Part shown: in pieces, positions 10,028 through 19,684 of the stretch
Layout: each line of letters begins with the position of its first letter
Position numbering within the stretch: the stretch's first letter is position 1
Source of the DNA: Agromyces cavernae
Lineage (GTDB): Bacteria; Actinomycetota; Actinomycetes; Actinomycetales; Microbacteriaceae
DNA length: 64,000 nucleotides
Direction: 5' to 3'
NCBI RefSeq assembly: GCF_021044935.1
Contig: NZ_JAJNMP010000002.1
Location: 1 to 64,000, forward strand
Made by a program: the position numbers and the translations under genes
The notes under the pieces: generated by a model
What the model was told of the DNA's origin: nothing
What the model saw: only the letters and a program-made list of their open reading frames with translations
Databases searched by the model: none

Positions 10028-10915
10028 GTGACGCAGCACCAGCACGACCCGGCGGACGGAATCGCTTCGCTCGAGCCGGAGCTGGGCCCGACCGGTCGAC
10101 CGTTCCGTGAATTCCCCGATCCCGCGCCACTGAAGTCGCACGGGCCGGCCCGCATCATCGCCCTGTGCAACCAGAAGGGCGGCGTTGGCAAGACCACGAC
10201 GACGATCAACCTCGGTGCGACCCTCGCCGAGTACGGCCGCCGCGTGCTCGCCGTCGACTTCGACCCCCAGGGCGCGCTCTCCGCGGGACTCGGGGTGAAG
10301 ACACACGACGTGCCGACCATCTACGACCTGCTGCTTTCGCGCAACCTCGATCCGAAGGACGTCATCCAGTCGACGCCGGTCGCAGGCCTCGACGTGATCC
10401 CGGCGAACATCGACCTCTCGGCTGCCGAGGTGCACCTGGTCACCGAGGTCGCTCGCGAGCAGATCCTCGCGAGCGTGCTGCGACGGGTCGCCCCCGACTA
10501 CGACGTCATCCTCATCGATTGCCAGCCGTCGCTCGGCCTGCTCACCGTGAACGCGTTGACCGCGAGCCACGGGGTCGTGATCCCGCTCGAGTGCGAGTTC
10601 TTCGCGCTGCGCGGCGTGGCGCTGCTCATCGAGACCATCGACAAGGTGCGCGATCGGCTCAACCCGGCGATCGAACTCGACGGCATCCTCGCGACCATGT
10701 ACGACGCGCGCACCCTCCACTCGCGCGAGGTGCTCGAGAGAGTCGTCGACGCCTTCGATGGCAAGGTGCTCGAGACGGTCATCACGCGCACCGTGAAGTT
10801 CCCCGACGCCACGGTCGCCGCGACGCCGATCACCGAGTTCGCTCCCGAACACCAGGCGTCGAAGGCCTACCGGCAGTTGGCCAGGGAGCTGGTCTTCCGT
10901 GGCGCGGTCGCCTGA
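10028..10915 (+). CDS. ParA-family chromosome partitioning ATPase
   Basis: This about 295-residue deviant Walker ATPase moves or positions DNA cargo. The P-loop is NQKGGVGKTTTTINLG at about residues 45-60, with both signature Lys residues, and Walker B is ILIDCQPSLG. There is no parB next to it, so it is the orphan ParA that precedes scpAB in many actinobacteria (xerD-parA-scpA-scpB). The GTG at 10028 has GGAGAGAAG 7 nt upstream and is preferred over ATG 10010, which lies inside that site. It overlaps scpA by 17 bp. Confidence 0.92.
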   Translation: MTQHQHDPADGIASLEPELGPTGRPFREFPDPAPLKSHGPARIIALCNQKGGVGKTTTTINLGATLAEYGRRVLAVDFDPQGALSAGLGVKTHDVPTIYDLLLSRNLDPKDVIQSTPVAGLDVIPANIDLSAAEVHLVTEVAREQILASVLRRVAPDYDVILIDCQPSLGLLTVNALTASHGVVIPLECEFFALRGVALLIETIDKVRDRLNPAIELDGILATMYDARTLHSREVLERVVDAFDGKVLETVITRTVKFPDATVAATPITEFAPEHQASKAYRQLARELVFRGAVA

Positions 10916-11783
10916 GGCCGCGTCGGCTTCGGAACAGCCCACGCCGGGTGCGGCGACGGATACGACTGAGCCGAGCGACGATCGTGCTGCCGACGCCCCC
11001 GACGCCGGATTCCGCGTCGCCCTGACCAACTTCGAGGGCCCTTTCGACCTGCTGCTCTCGCTCATCGCCAAGCATGAGCTCGACATCACCGAGGTGTCGC
11101 TGTCGAAGGTGACCGACGAGTTCATCTCGTACCTGAAGGGCCTCGATTCCGAGGAAGAGCTCGACCGCGCGTCGGAGTTCCTCGTGGTGGCGGCGACGTT
11201 GCTCGACCTGAAGGTCGCGGGGCTGCTGCCGCAGGGCGAACTCGTCGACGCCGAAGACGTGGCACTGCTCGAGGCTCGTGACCTGCTGTTCGCGCGGCTG
11301 CTGCAGTACCGGGCGTTCAAGGAGGCGGCACGGTGGTTCGGCGGCCACCTCGAGGCCGAGGGTGCCCGGCATGCGCGCGCCGTGCGCCTCGAGGAGCGGT
11401 TCCGGCAACAGCCGCCCGAGCTCAAGTGGACCCTCTCGGCCGCCGACTTCGCGGCGATCGCCACACTGGCACTGACACCGCGCGAGATCCCCGTCGTCGG
11501 ACTCGACCACCTGCACGCGCCGCTCGTGTCGATCCGCGAGCAGGCCGCGCATGTCGTCGCGGTGCTGCGGCGCGGCGACGCGGTCACGTTCCGCCAGCTC
11601 ATCGCGGGCGTCGGTCAGCCGGGGGTCGTGGTCGCCAGGTTCCTGGCCGTGCTCGAGCTCTACCGGCACGCAGCGATCGGGTTCGAGCAACTCGAACCGC
11701 TCGGCGAGCTGACCCTGCGCTGGGCCGCCGAGACCTGGTCCGATGACAACCTCGAGAGCCTGGGGGCCGACTATGACGAATGA
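10899..11783 (+). CDS. scpA: Segregation and condensation protein A
   Basis: This 294-residue kleisin bridges Smc heads with ScpB in the bacterial condensin complex. After about 35 low-complexity residues the family signature appears as LTNFEGPFDLLLSLIAKHEL, followed by the helical SDEFISYLKGL region and, at the C-terminus, the winged helix that binds the Smc head (FEQLEPLGELTLRWA). The GTG start at 10899 has AGGGAG upstream and overlaps parA; the 3' end overlaps scpB by 11 bp, suggesting coupled translation. Confidence 0.94.
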   Translation: MARSPEAASASEQPTPGAATDTTEPSDDRAADAPDAGFRVALTNFEGPFDLLLSLIAKHELDITEVSLSKVTDEFISYLKGLDSEEELDRASEFLVVAATLLDLKVAGLLPQGELVDAEDVALLEARDLLFARLLQYRAFKEAARWFGGHLEAEGARHARAVRLEERFRQQPPELKWTLSAADFAAIATLALTPREIPVVGLDHLHAPLVSIREQAAHVVAVLRRGDAVTFRQLIAGVGQPGVVVARFLAVLELYRHAAIGFEQLEPLGELTLRWAAETWSDDNLESLGADYDE

Positions 11784-12546
11784 GACGCCACAGCGGGTCG
11801 AGGTGGGAGCGGAGCGACCGTCTCGAAACCTCGACGCCGCGGACGAGGGGTTCGAGACGCCTCCTTCGTCGGCTCCTCAACCCACGGATCACGCAGGTCC
11901 GGAGCTGTCGGTGGCGACCCCGCTCGACGTGCCGGGCCAACCTCGGCTCGACCTCGACCGTGCGCTCGAGGCGATCCTGTTCATCGCCGACGAGCCGCAG
12001 AGCGTCGTGCACCTCGCCGCGGCCGTCGCCCGCCCGGTGGCCGAAGTGCGGGCGTCGATCGCACGACTGAAGGCCGACTACGACGGCGACGGCCCCTCGG
12101 GTGAACCACGCACCGACACCGCCGGCGACGGGAGCGAGGCGCGGGGCATCCGTCGTGGTTTCGAACTGCGCGAGGTCGGCGGCGGCTGGCGTTTCTACGT
12201 GCGCGCCGAGTACGACGCGCTCGTGGCCGACTTCGTGATCACCCAGTCGTCGACGAAGCTGTCGCAGGCGGCGCTCGAGACCCTCTCGGTCATCGCCTAC
12301 AAGCAGCCGATCTCGCGGTCGCAGGTCGCGTCGATCCGGGCGGTCAACGTCGACTCGGTCGTGCGCACGTTGCTCGGCCGCGGACTCGTCACCGAGGTGT
12401 CGACCGACCCCGAGACCGGGGCGATCCTCTACGGCACCACCGACCTGCTGCTCACGAACCTCGGCATCAACTCGCTCGATGAGCTGCCGCACATCTCGCC
12501 GTTGCTGGACGACGGCCAGGAGGGATTCGACCTTGACCACCGATGA
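11773..12546 (+). CDS. scpB: Segregation and condensation protein B
   Basis: This 257-residue partner of ScpA binds the kleisin as a dimer. Two winged-helix domains are visible: residues about 60-140 (RALEAILFIADEPQ) and residues 160-230 (AALETLSVIAYKQPISRSQV, a strongly conserved ScpB motif). The first 55 residues are low complexity, as is common in actinobacteria. ATG 11773 was chosen because it lies just inside the scpA end. It overlaps rluB by 14 bp. Confidence 0.94.
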   Translation: MTNETPQRVEVGAERPSRNLDAADEGFETPPSSAPQPTDHAGPELSVATPLDVPGQPRLDLDRALEAILFIADEPQSVVHLAAAVARPVAEVRASIARLKADYDGDGPSGEPRTDTAGDGSEARGIRRGFELREVGGGWRFYVRAEYDALVADFVITQSSTKLSQAALETLSVIAYKQPISRSQVASIRAVNVDSVVRTLLGRGLVTEVSTDPETGAILYGTTDLLLTNLGINSLDELPHISPLLDDGQEGFDLDHR

Positions 12547-13327
12547 GCCGAACGCGGATTCGCCCGAGGGGGTTCGCCTGCAGAAGGTGCTCGCCGCGGC
12601 AGGCGTCGCCAGCCGCCGCGTCGTCGAGAACTACATCGTCGAGGGCCGCATCGAGGTGAACGGCCGCGTCGTCACCGAGCTCGGCACCCGCATCGACCCC
12701 GCGACCGACCACGTCTCGGTCGACGGCGTCGCCGTGCAGCTCGACACCGCCAAGCGCTACTACATGCTGAACAAGCCGCGTGGGGTGGTGTCGTCGATGC
12801 GCGATGAGCAGGGCCGGCCCGACCTGCGCCGGTTCACCGACGAGCTCGACGAGCGCGTCTACAACGTCGGCCGACTCGACGCCGAGACGAGCGGGCTGCT
12901 CGTGCTCACGAACGACGGCGAACTCGCCCACGTGCTCGCACACCCGTCGTTCGGCGTCGAGAAGACCTACATCGCCAAGGTGAAGGGCAGGGTGACCCCG
13001 CAGGTCATCCAGCGACTGAAGAACGGCATCGATCTCGACGACGGGCCGATCGCGGCAGACAAGGCGCGCATCCTGCAGCAGCAGGCCGGCGAGCGGCACA
13101 CGATGGTGGAGCTCACGCTGCACTCGGGCCGCAACCGCATCGTGCGGCGCATGTTGGATGCGGTGGGACATCCGGTCGTCGAGCTCGTGCGCCGCAGCTT
13201 CGGCCCGCTGCACCTCGGTACACTGAGGTCTGGTCAGCTGCGTGAGCTGACGAAGACCGAGCGTGGCCAGTTGCTCACCATCGCCCGGGCCGCACGCGGC
13301 GGTTCCGGTGCGAACGAGGGGAGCTGA
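12533..13327 (+). CDS. rluB: rRNA pseudouridine synthase (RluB/RsuA family)
   Basis: This 264-residue pseudouridine synthase modifies 23S (or 16S) rRNA. The N-terminal S4 domain reads VRLQKVLAAAGVASRR. The catalytic domain has the Asp motif NVGRLDAETSGLLVLTNDG and the late motif GRNRIVRRMLDAVGHPV. The start is TTG at 12533, the only in-frame start near the end of scpB, with a strong AGGAGGG site at about 12519-12525. The tyrA GTG follows 1 bp after the stop. Genetic position (scpB-rluB-tyrA-cmk) is conserved. Confidence 0.92.
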   Translation: MTTDEPNADSPEGVRLQKVLAAAGVASRRVVENYIVEGRIEVNGRVVTELGTRIDPATDHVSVDGVAVQLDTAKRYYMLNKPRGVVSSMRDEQGRPDLRRFTDELDERVYNVGRLDAETSGLLVLTNDGELAHVLAHPSFGVEKTYIAKVKGRVTPQVIQRLKNGIDLDDGPIAADKARILQQQAGERHTMVELTLHSGRNRIVRRMLDAVGHPVVELVRRSFGPLHLGTLRSGQLRELTKTERGQLLTIARAARGGSGANEGS

Positions 13328-13328
13328 G

Positions 13329-14411
13329 GTGGTCGAGTCGCGGCTCACGGGTCCGGTTCGGGTCGTCGGTACGGGCCTGCTCGGCACGAGCGTCGCACTC
13401 GGGCTGCGGGCCCGCGGCATCGACGTGATCCTCGCCGACGCTTCGCCGACACACGTCGCGATCGCCGTCGACCTCGGCGCAGGACGTGCCGCCCAGCCCG
13501 GTGACGCGCCGCAGCTCGTCGTCGTGGCGGTGCCGCCCGACGTGACCGCCCGCGTCGTCGCCGAGGAGCTCGGAGCGTTCCCCGAGGCGATCGTCACCGA
13601 CGTCGCGAGCGTCAAGGGCGGCATCCTCGCCGAACTCGAAGACGTCGGCGCCGACGTCTCCCGCTACATCGGTTCGCACCCGCTCGCGGGCCGCGAACGC
13701 GGCGGGCCGCTCGCCGCCCGCGCCGACCTCTTCGCGGGACGACCCTGGGTGGTCGCCGCGCACGACGCGATCAGCTACCAACGTGCGGGCGCGATCGACG
13801 ACCTCATCCTCGACCTCGGCGCCACGCTCGTCGAGATGACCCCCGACGAGCACGACCGCGGCGTCGCCCTCATCTCGCACGTGCCGCAGGTGGTGTCGAG
13901 CATCATGGCGCGCCGCTTCATCGATGCCCCGAACGCCGCGCTCGGCCTCGCCGGCCAGGGCGTACGCGACGTCACTCGCGTCGCGGCGAGCGACCCCGAC
14001 CTGTGGGTGCAGATCCTCGGGGCGAATTCGGCTCCCGTCCGCGACATCCTGCTCGCGTTCCGCGAGGATCTCGATCGCTTCATCGACGCGCTCGGCGATC
14101 CGGCCGCACCCGGCGCTCGCCGCCGCGTCGCCGAAGAGCTCACGGGCGGCAACACCGGCGTCGCGCGGCTGCCCGGCAAGCACGGCACCGACAAGCGGTT
14201 CACGACCGTCATCGTCATGGTCGACGACAAACCGGGTCAGCTCGCCCGCCTGCTCGCCGAGATCGGCGAGATCGGCGTGAACCTCGAGGACCTCAGGCTC
14301 GAGCATTCGCCGGGCCGCCAGGTCGGCCTCGCCGAGGTGCAGGTCGTGCCCGAGGCCGCCGACCGACTGACCAACGAGCTGGCCGAACGCGGCTGGCGCA
14401 TCGCCGGCTGA
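13329..14411 (+). CDS. tyrA: Prephenate dehydrogenase
   Basis: This 360-residue enzyme oxidises prephenate to 4-hydroxyphenylpyruvate in tyrosine synthesis. The NAD-binding Rossmann motif is [16 protein letters not shown] at residues about 10-25. The conserved [11 protein letters not shown] motif and the helical C-terminal dimerisation domain follow. An ACT domain at about residues 285-355 ([20 protein letters not shown]) probably senses tyrosine. The start is GTG 13329, 1 bp after rluB, and cmk follows 28 bp later. Confidence 0.92.
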   Translation: MVESRLTGPVRVVGTGLLGTSVALGLRARGIDVILADASPTHVAIAVDLGAGRAAQPGDAPQLVVVAVPPDVTARVVAEELGAFPEAIVTDVASVKGGILAELEDVGADVSRYIGSHPLAGRERGGPLAARADLFAGRPWVVAAHDAISYQRAGAIDDLILDLGATLVEMTPDEHDRGVALISHVPQVVSSIMARRFIDAPNAALGLAGQGVRDVTRVAASDPDLWVQILGANSAPVRDILLAFREDLDRFIDALGDPAAPGARRRVAEELTGGNTGVARLPGKHGTDKRFTTVIVMVDDKPGQLARLLAEIGEIGVNLEDLRLEHSPGRQVGLAEVQVVPEAADRLTNELAERGWRIAG

Positions 14412-14439
14412 GCCGGCCCAGCACCACATGGAGGCAGCA

Positions 14440-15111
14440 GTGCAGTTCCCCGTCGTCGTGGCCGTCGATGGTCCCGCTGGCAGCGGCAAGTCGAGCGTCT
14501 CGAAGGCGGTGGCACAGCGGCTCGGCTACGGCTTCCTCGACACGGGAGCCGCATACCGCGCTCTCGCCTGGCACGCCGAGGCCAGCGGGGTCGAGACCGA
14601 CGACGACGCCTCGGTCGTCGCGTGCCTCGCGAGCTTCGGCTATCGCATCGGCACCGACCCGGGCGGATACCGCGTGCACGTCGGCGAGACCGACGTCACC
14701 GACGCCATCCGAGACCCGCAGATCTCGTCGATCGTGAGCCGCGTCGCGCGCGTGCCCGAGGTGCGCACGCACCTCATCGAGCTGTTCCGCGCGATCATCG
14801 CAGCCGAGGTGCGGCCGGGAATCGTCGTCGAGGGCCGCGACATCACGACGGTCGTCGCACCCGACGCGCCGGTGCGCATCCTGCTCACCGCCTCGGAGGA
14901 GGTACGGATGTCCCGGCGTGCCGCCGAACTCGTCGGGCACGACGCGGGCACGACGGGCGAGCAGCTCCGTGCGCGCGACCGCGCCGACTCGAAGGTCGTC
15001 GACTTCATGAACGCGGCCGACGGCGTCACCGTGGTCGACTCGACCGAGCTCGACTTCGAGCAGACGGTCGATGCGATGATCGCGGTCGTCGCGGACTCGA
15101 TTGTCGGGTAG
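14440..15111 (+). CDS. cmk: Cytidylate kinase
   Basis: This 223-residue kinase phosphorylates CMP and dCMP. The P-loop is [16 protein letters not shown] close to the N-terminus, [13 protein letters not shown] is the nucleotide-binding signature, and [15 protein letters not shown] with RD-RADSK are the conserved lid motifs. GTG 14440 is preferred because GGAGG lies at 14430-14434; ATG 14428 is the alternative and adds four residues. In most actinobacteria der follows directly or is fused. Here 3 kb of unrelated genes intervene. Confidence 0.94.
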   Translation: MQFPVVVAVDGPAGSGKSSVSKAVAQRLGYGFLDTGAAYRALAWHAEASGVETDDDASVVACLASFGYRIGTDPGGYRVHVGETDVTDAIRDPQISSIVSRVARVPEVRTHLIELFRAIIAAEVRPGIVVEGRDITTVVAPDAPVRILLTASEEVRMSRRAAELVGHDAGTTGEQLRARDRADSKVVDFMNAADGVTVVDSTELDFEQTVDAMIAVVADSIVG

Positions 15112-15155
15112 CGACGGGTTCTCGGCGCCTCGAGCGGAGAGTCGCGGCCTCACCG

Positions 15156-15986
15156 CTACGTGAGTGCGTCGATCGCGTCGAAGATGCCGAGTTCGCTCGC
15201 GGCGCTGACCGCGACGAGGAATCCGAGGATCCCGAGGATCCAGGCGGTGTTCTCTGCGGCAGTGCGTTCGAGCCATTCCGCGAGCCGCTCGAGCGGGCGC
15301 TTCACGAGCGGTGCCGCGATGAGGCGCAGCGCGAGCAGGACGAGCGCGGGCGCGATCATCACCGCGCAGTAGGCGGCCAGCGCGGCGATGCGCACCGGCA
15401 TGGCGAGCTCGGCCTCGGCGATCATGCCCATCGCGACGAGGTAGGGCAGCATCGTCGCCACCTCGATGAGACCTGCGGCGACCGCCACGGCCATGACGTT
15501 GGCGGGCGAGGCGGCGTCGGAGAGCAGGCGGTCTCGCCATCGTGAGATGCGACCGCCGGGCGCCGGCACCGGCGCCTCGGCGGCTCTGCCAACCGCTTCG
15601 CCATGGTCGTTCGCCTCGCCGGCGGGATTCGCGCCGTGGTCGCCCGCCGTGGCGGCGACCGGTGTCCGCTGCTTCTCGCTCGTCGGCATCGCGATGGCGA
15701 CGAGCAGCAGGGCCACACCGATGACGAGCCGCACGACGAGCCCCGCGGGGGAGTTCAGGAGGTCCTGCCCGACCTCGACGAGGTTCACCATGCCGAGCGT
15801 GAACAGCACGCCGACGACGAGATAGAAGCCCGCGATCGTGACGAGGTAGAGCAGCACCCGACCGCCCCGCAGGCGGGGAGCGAGCAGCAGGAACACCGGG
15901 ATGAGGAGGGTGCCGATGCTGAGGCCGTCGAGGAGGGCGAGTGCTGCGAGCGAGAGCTCGAGCTGGGCGTCGGTGAGGAAATCCAT
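15156..15986 (-). CDS. GAP/Sap-family membrane protein
   Basis: This 276-residue protein has six predicted membrane segments: three before and three after a hydrophilic, Ala/Gly-rich loop (about residues 105-145). It matches the pattern of the GAP (Sap, sulfolipid-1-addressing) family, related to LysE/CcdA-like exporters, which moves glycolipids or their precursors in mycobacteria. A reading frame extends upstream to 16598 but crosses the divergent histidine kinase, so the start is set at the ATG at 15986, where the hydrophobic family N-terminus begins. It is convergent with cmk. The substrate is unknown. Confidence 0.75.
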   Translation of the reverse strand: MDFLTDAQLELSLAALALLDGLSIGTLLIPVFLLLAPRLRGGRVLLYLVTIAGFYLVVGVLFTLGMVNLVEVGQDLLNSPAGLVVRLVIGVALLLVAIAMPTSEKQRTPVAATAGDHGANPAGEANDHGEAVGRAAEAPVPAPGGRISRWRDRLLSDAASPANVMAVAVAAGLIEVATMLPYLVAMGMIAEAELAMPVRIAALAAYCAVMIAPALVLLALRLIAAPLVKRPLERLAEWLERTAAENTAWILGILGFLVAVSAASELGIFDAIDALT

Positions 15987-16095
15987 TCCGCAAGCCTCTC
16001 GCCGCACTCGCACGAAGGGATCGGGCGGATGACTGAGGCGAGCGAGGGGCGTCTCGTCCTTTCGGCGTAGGCCCGCACGACCGGCGCATGGTTCG

Positions 16096-17313
16096 ATGGA
16101 GGGCATGGCGACGAGGAGCGAGGCGGGCGACGTGCACGAGCTCAGTGCCCCGCGCGGCTGGGTGCAGCGGCACCGCCCGCTGCTCGACGCCGCGGGCATC
16201 GCCGCGGTGAGCGTGGTCGCGGCGGCCGCGGGCCTCGGCGAGATCTGGGACGTGCTCTCGATGCTCCCCGAACCCGTCTCGCCATGGTGGGGCGTCGTGA
16301 TCGCCGTACCCGGCATCGTCTGCGTCGCGCTGAAGCGGCGATACCCGCGCACGGGACTCGCGATCGTCACCGTGCTCAGCGTGATCGCGCTCTTCACCGT
16401 CGGCGGGCTCGGTACCCTCGTCGCGTTCCTCGATCTGCTCTGGACGGTCACGTTCCGTGCCACGCCGGCGGGGCGTCGCCGCATCCTCGCTGCGTGCATC
16501 GCGGGGACCGCGGCGATCACGTCCCTCTCGCTCGTGCTGACCGGCGATGTGCGCATCGCAGTGCTCATCGGCCTCCAGCTCGGCGCACTGCTCGGCACCG
16601 ACTACTGGTGGGCGACGGCCGTCGCCCAGGCGAACGAACTCGCCGAGCTGCATCGCCGCGAGGCGCGCGAAGTGGTGCGCCTGGCCGAGCGCGACCGCGA
16701 TGCAGCGCTGCAACGAGAACGCGATGGGATGGCCCGTGAGCTGCACGATCTCGTCGCGGGCCACGTGTCGGCGATGGCGATCAGGGCCGAGGCCGCCCTG
16801 TCGAGCGGACGCGATGCCGCCGCAGACGGCGCCGCGCTCCGAGCCGTGCGCGACTCGAGTCTCGAGGCGCATCACGCACTGCGTTCGATGATCACGGTGC
16901 TGCGCGCCGGCGGTGGCGAGCTCGTTGTGCCGCCGCGACTCGATCGCGTGCCCGGTTACGTCGACGAGGCACGGCGAGCGGGTCTGGCGGTGCGCTTCGA
17001 CGGCCCACCGCAGGCCGCGGTGCCCGCCGCGGTCGAGCAGCTCGCGGCGCGAGTGGTGCAGGAGTCCCTGGCGAACTGCGTGCGACATGCGGCCGGCGGC
17101 CAGGTCGCGATCGAGATCGAGGTCGACGCTCGCGCACTCGTCGTTCGTGTGGATTCACGCGACGGCCGGCCGCTCGACCGCCCCAGCCTGCCCGGAAACG
17201 GCAGCGGGCTCGCCATGCTCGGCGAACGTGTGCGCGCACTCGGCGGACGCTTCGACGCGGGCCCGGCCGGCACCGGTTGGTCCGTGCAGGCATCCCTCCC
17301 GGTGGGCGCATGA
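16096..17313 (+). CDS. Two-component sensor histidine kinase (NarL/DesK type)
   Basis: This 405-residue kinase has four to five N-terminal membrane segments (residues about 25-190). The HisKA_3 phosphoacceptor helix carries the H-box RELHDLVAGHVSAMAI, and the C-terminal HATPase has VVQESLANCVRHAAG (N box) and GNGSGLAMLGERV (G box). No extracellular sensor domain is seen, so it may sense membrane state, as DesK does. ATG 16105 is an alternative start. Its stop overlaps the response regulator ATG (ATGA), so the pair is coupled. Confidence 0.9.
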   Translation: MEGMATRSEAGDVHELSAPRGWVQRHRPLLDAAGIAAVSVVAAAAGLGEIWDVLSMLPEPVSPWWGVVIAVPGIVCVALKRRYPRTGLAIVTVLSVIALFTVGGLGTLVAFLDLLWTVTFRATPAGRRRILAACIAGTAAITSLSLVLTGDVRIAVLIGLQLGALLGTDYWWATAVAQANELAELHRREAREVVRLAERDRDAALQRERDGMARELHDLVAGHVSAMAIRAEAALSSGRDAAADGAALRAVRDSSLEAHHALRSMITVLRAGGGELVVPPRLDRVPGYVDEARRAGLAVRFDGPPQAAVPAAVEQLAARVVQESLANCVRHAAGGQVAIEIEVDARALVVRVDSRDGRPLDRPSLPGNGSGLAMLGERVRALGGRFDAGPAGTGWSVQASLPVGA

Positions 17314-17999
17314 GTGCGCCGCGAGTGCTGCTCGTCGACGATCACGGCGCCATCCGCGAGGCACTGCGCATCATGCTCGAGACGCACGGGCTCCAGGTCG
17401 TGGGCGAGGCTGCCGACGGTGCCGCGGCCGTGCGCAACGCCGCCGCCCTGCGACCCGACGTCGTGCTCATGGACCTCCGCATGCCCGGCATGGACGGGGT
17501 CGCGGCGACCCGCACGATCCTCGAGCGCGGCCTCGGCGACGTTCTCGTGCTCACGAGTTTCGACGAGGACGAGCTCGTGTTCGGGGCGATCCGCGCGGGC
17601 GCTGCCGGGTTCCTGCTCAAGACGGCGGATGCTGCGACACTCGTCGATGCCGTGCATCGCGTTGCGGCGGGCGAGGGAGTGCTCGACCCGCGGGTCACGC
17701 GGCGAGCGTTCGCGGCGCTCGCCGGTGGCGGGTCGGCGGTCGTCGAGCACGACTTCTCCGGCGGCGCGGTGGACGATGCGGGGGAGCGTGACGAAAAGCC
17801 CCTGTCGCGCCTGACCGGGCGCGAGCGAGATGTGCTCGCCGGGATGGCTCGGGGCTGGTCGAACGCCGAGCTCGCCGAGCGCCTCGGCATCGCGGTGCCC
17901 ACCGCGAAGACACACGTCTCGAACGTGCTCGCGAAGCTCGGGGCGCGCAGCCGCACGCACGCGGTGGCGATCGCGCGGAGGAACGACCTGGGCGAGTGA
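17310..17999 (+). CDS. LuxR/NarL-family response regulator
   Basis: This 229-residue regulator is the partner of the overlapping kinase. The receiver domain (residues 1-120) shows the acidic pair in [11 protein letters not shown], the phosphoacceptor Asp in [13 protein letters not shown], the Thr/Ser in VLTSFDEDE and the Lys in FLLKTADA. The C-terminal LuxR HTH is LTGREREVL-like ([20 protein letters not shown]) with [15 protein letters not shown] as recognition helix. A 35-residue Gly/Ala-rich linker joins the domains. The regulated genes are unknown; the adjacent GAP membrane gene is a candidate. Confidence 0.92.
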   Translation: MSAPRVLLVDDHGAIREALRIMLETHGLQVVGEAADGAAAVRNAAALRPDVVLMDLRMPGMDGVAATRTILERGLGDVLVLTSFDEDELVFGAIRAGAAGFLLKTADAATLVDAVHRVAAGEGVLDPRVTRRAFAALAGGGSAVVEHDFSGGAVDDAGERDEKPLSRLTGRERDVLAGMARGWSNAELAERLGIAVPTAKTHVSNVLAKLGARSRTHAVAIARRNDLGE

Positions 18000-18129
18000 G
18001 TCGCGGGACTCGTGGCCGTTCGACCCCCGTGCGGCGGTCTGCGAGAGCCGCGGCATCCGATGTTCCCAGCCTGGATACGGCAGACTGGTAGCCGCGCGCA
18101 GTCGCGCCGACGACGTTCCAGGAGACAGC

Positions 18130-19647
18130 ATGACCGACCAGCGCGACGAGTACGACGACGAGGGGATCGTCGACGACGATCTCGCCGAACGCCTCGCCGA
18201 CGTCGACGACGACCTCGCCGACCAGCGAGCCGCCGCCCTGCGCTCGGGGCTCTCCGACTATGAGCTCGATGAAGACGACCTCGAGGTGCTCGAGATCTCG
18301 GAAGAGGGCGAGGAGGGCATCCGCTACCTGCCGGCGCTGCCGGTCATCGCGATCGTCGGCCGACCGAACGTCGGCAAGTCGGCGCTCGTGAACCGCATCC
18401 TCGGCCGCCGCGAGGCCGTCGTCGAAGACACGCCGGGTGTCACCCGCGACCGGGTGTCGTACAAGGGCGAGTTCCTCGACCGTCGATTCACGCTCGTCGA
18501 CACCGGCGGGTGGGAACCTGACGCAAGGGGCATCGACGCGTCGGTGGCCGCGCAGGCCGAGGTCGCGATCGACCTCTGCGACGTCGTGATGTTCGTGGTC
18601 GACGCGATCGTCGGGGCGACGGCGACCGACGAGCACGTCGTGCGACTGCTGCGCAAGACCAAGAAGCCCGTGTTCCTCGTGGCCAACAAAGTCGACGACG
18701 CCCGTCAGGAACCCGAGGCAGCCGCGCTCTGGAACCTGGGGCTCGGCGAGCCCTACCCCGTCTCGGCGCTGCACGGCCGCGGGGTCGCCGACCTGCTCGA
18801 AGAGGTGTTCAAGGTACTGCCGCAGGTTTCGGCCGTGGCGAAAGAGGAATTCGGCGGGCCGCGCCGCGTCGCGATCCTCGGCCGCCCGAACGTGGGCAAG
18901 AGCTCGCTGCTGAACAAGGCGGCCGGCGAGGAGCGCGTCGTCGTGAACGAGCTCGCGGGCACCACGCGCGACCCGGTCGACGAGCAGATCGAGCTGGGCG
19001 GCAAGATCTGGCGCTTCGTCGACACCGCCGGCATTCGCCGTCGCGTGCACCTGCAGCAGGGCGCAGACTTCTACGCGTCACTGCGCACCCAGGCCGCGCT
19101 CGAGAAGGCCGAGGTCGCGGTCGTGCTGCTCGACGTGTCGCAGCCGATTTCAGAGCAGGACGTGCGCATCATCGACCTCGTGCTCGAATCGGGCCGTGCG
19201 CTCGTGCTCGCGTACAACAAGTGGGACCTGCTCGACGACGACCGCCGCCGTTACCTCGAGCGCGAGATCGAGCAGGACCTGCACCATGTCGCGTGGGCGC
19301 CTCGCGTGAACATCTCGGCGCGCACGGGCCGGCACCTCGAGAAGCTCGTGCCCGCCCTCGAGACGGCGCTCGAGTCGTGGGACACGCGCATCGCGACGGG
19401 CAAGTTCAACGCGTTCCTCACTGAACTCACCCAGGAGCACCCCCACCCCGTGCGCGGCGGCAAGCAGCCCCGCATCCTGTTCGGAACGCAGGCCGTGAGC
19501 CGTCCGCCGACATTCGTGCTGTTCACGACCGGGTTCCTCGACCCGGGCTACCGCCGGTTCATTCAGCGGCGCCTGCGCGAGATCTACGGGTTCGAGGGCT
19601 CGCCGATCGTGGTGAACATGCGCGTGCGCGAGCGCCGGCAGCGGTAG
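18130..19647 (+). CDS. der: GTPase Der (EngA), 50S assembly
   Basis: This 505-residue double GTPase acts in 50S subunit maturation. Two tandem G domains are visible: [20 protein letters not shown] and NKVD in the first; [22 protein letters not shown] and NKWD in the second. The C-terminal KH-like domain includes [19 protein letters not shown]. The first 70 residues are very acidic, as in other Microbacteriaceae. ATG 18130 follows AGGAG at 18119-18123. Its usual neighbour cmk lies 3 kb upstream. Confidence 0.95.
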   Translation: MTDQRDEYDDEGIVDDDLAERLADVDDDLADQRAAALRSGLSDYELDEDDLEVLEISEEGEEGIRYLPALPVIAIVGRPNVGKSALVNRILGRREAVVEDTPGVTRDRVSYKGEFLDRRFTLVDTGGWEPDARGIDASVAAQAEVAIDLCDVVMFVVDAIVGATATDEHVVRLLRKTKKPVFLVANKVDDARQEPEAAALWNLGLGEPYPVSALHGRGVADLLEEVFKVLPQVSAVAKEEFGGPRRVAILGRPNVGKSSLLNKAAGEERVVVNELAGTTRDPVDEQIELGGKIWRFVDTAGIRRRVHLQQGADFYASLRTQAALEKAEVAVVLLDVSQPISEQDVRIIDLVLESGRALVLAYNKWDLLDDDRRRYLEREIEQDLHHVAWAPRVNISARTGRHLEKLVPALETALESWDTRIATGKFNAFLTELTQEHPHPVRGGKQPRILFGTQAVSRPPTFVLFTTGFLDPGYRRFIQRRLREIYGFEGSPIVVNMRVRERRQR

Positions 19648-19684
19648 CGTCGGGCGCGCCGGCGAGACGTATCGAGGAGGGGCC

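Noticed and set aside
14293..17088. A 931-codon open frame on the minus strand
   Set aside because: It overlaps tyrA, cmk, the GAP gene in another frame and the kinase; Arg/Asp/His-rich shadow sequence.
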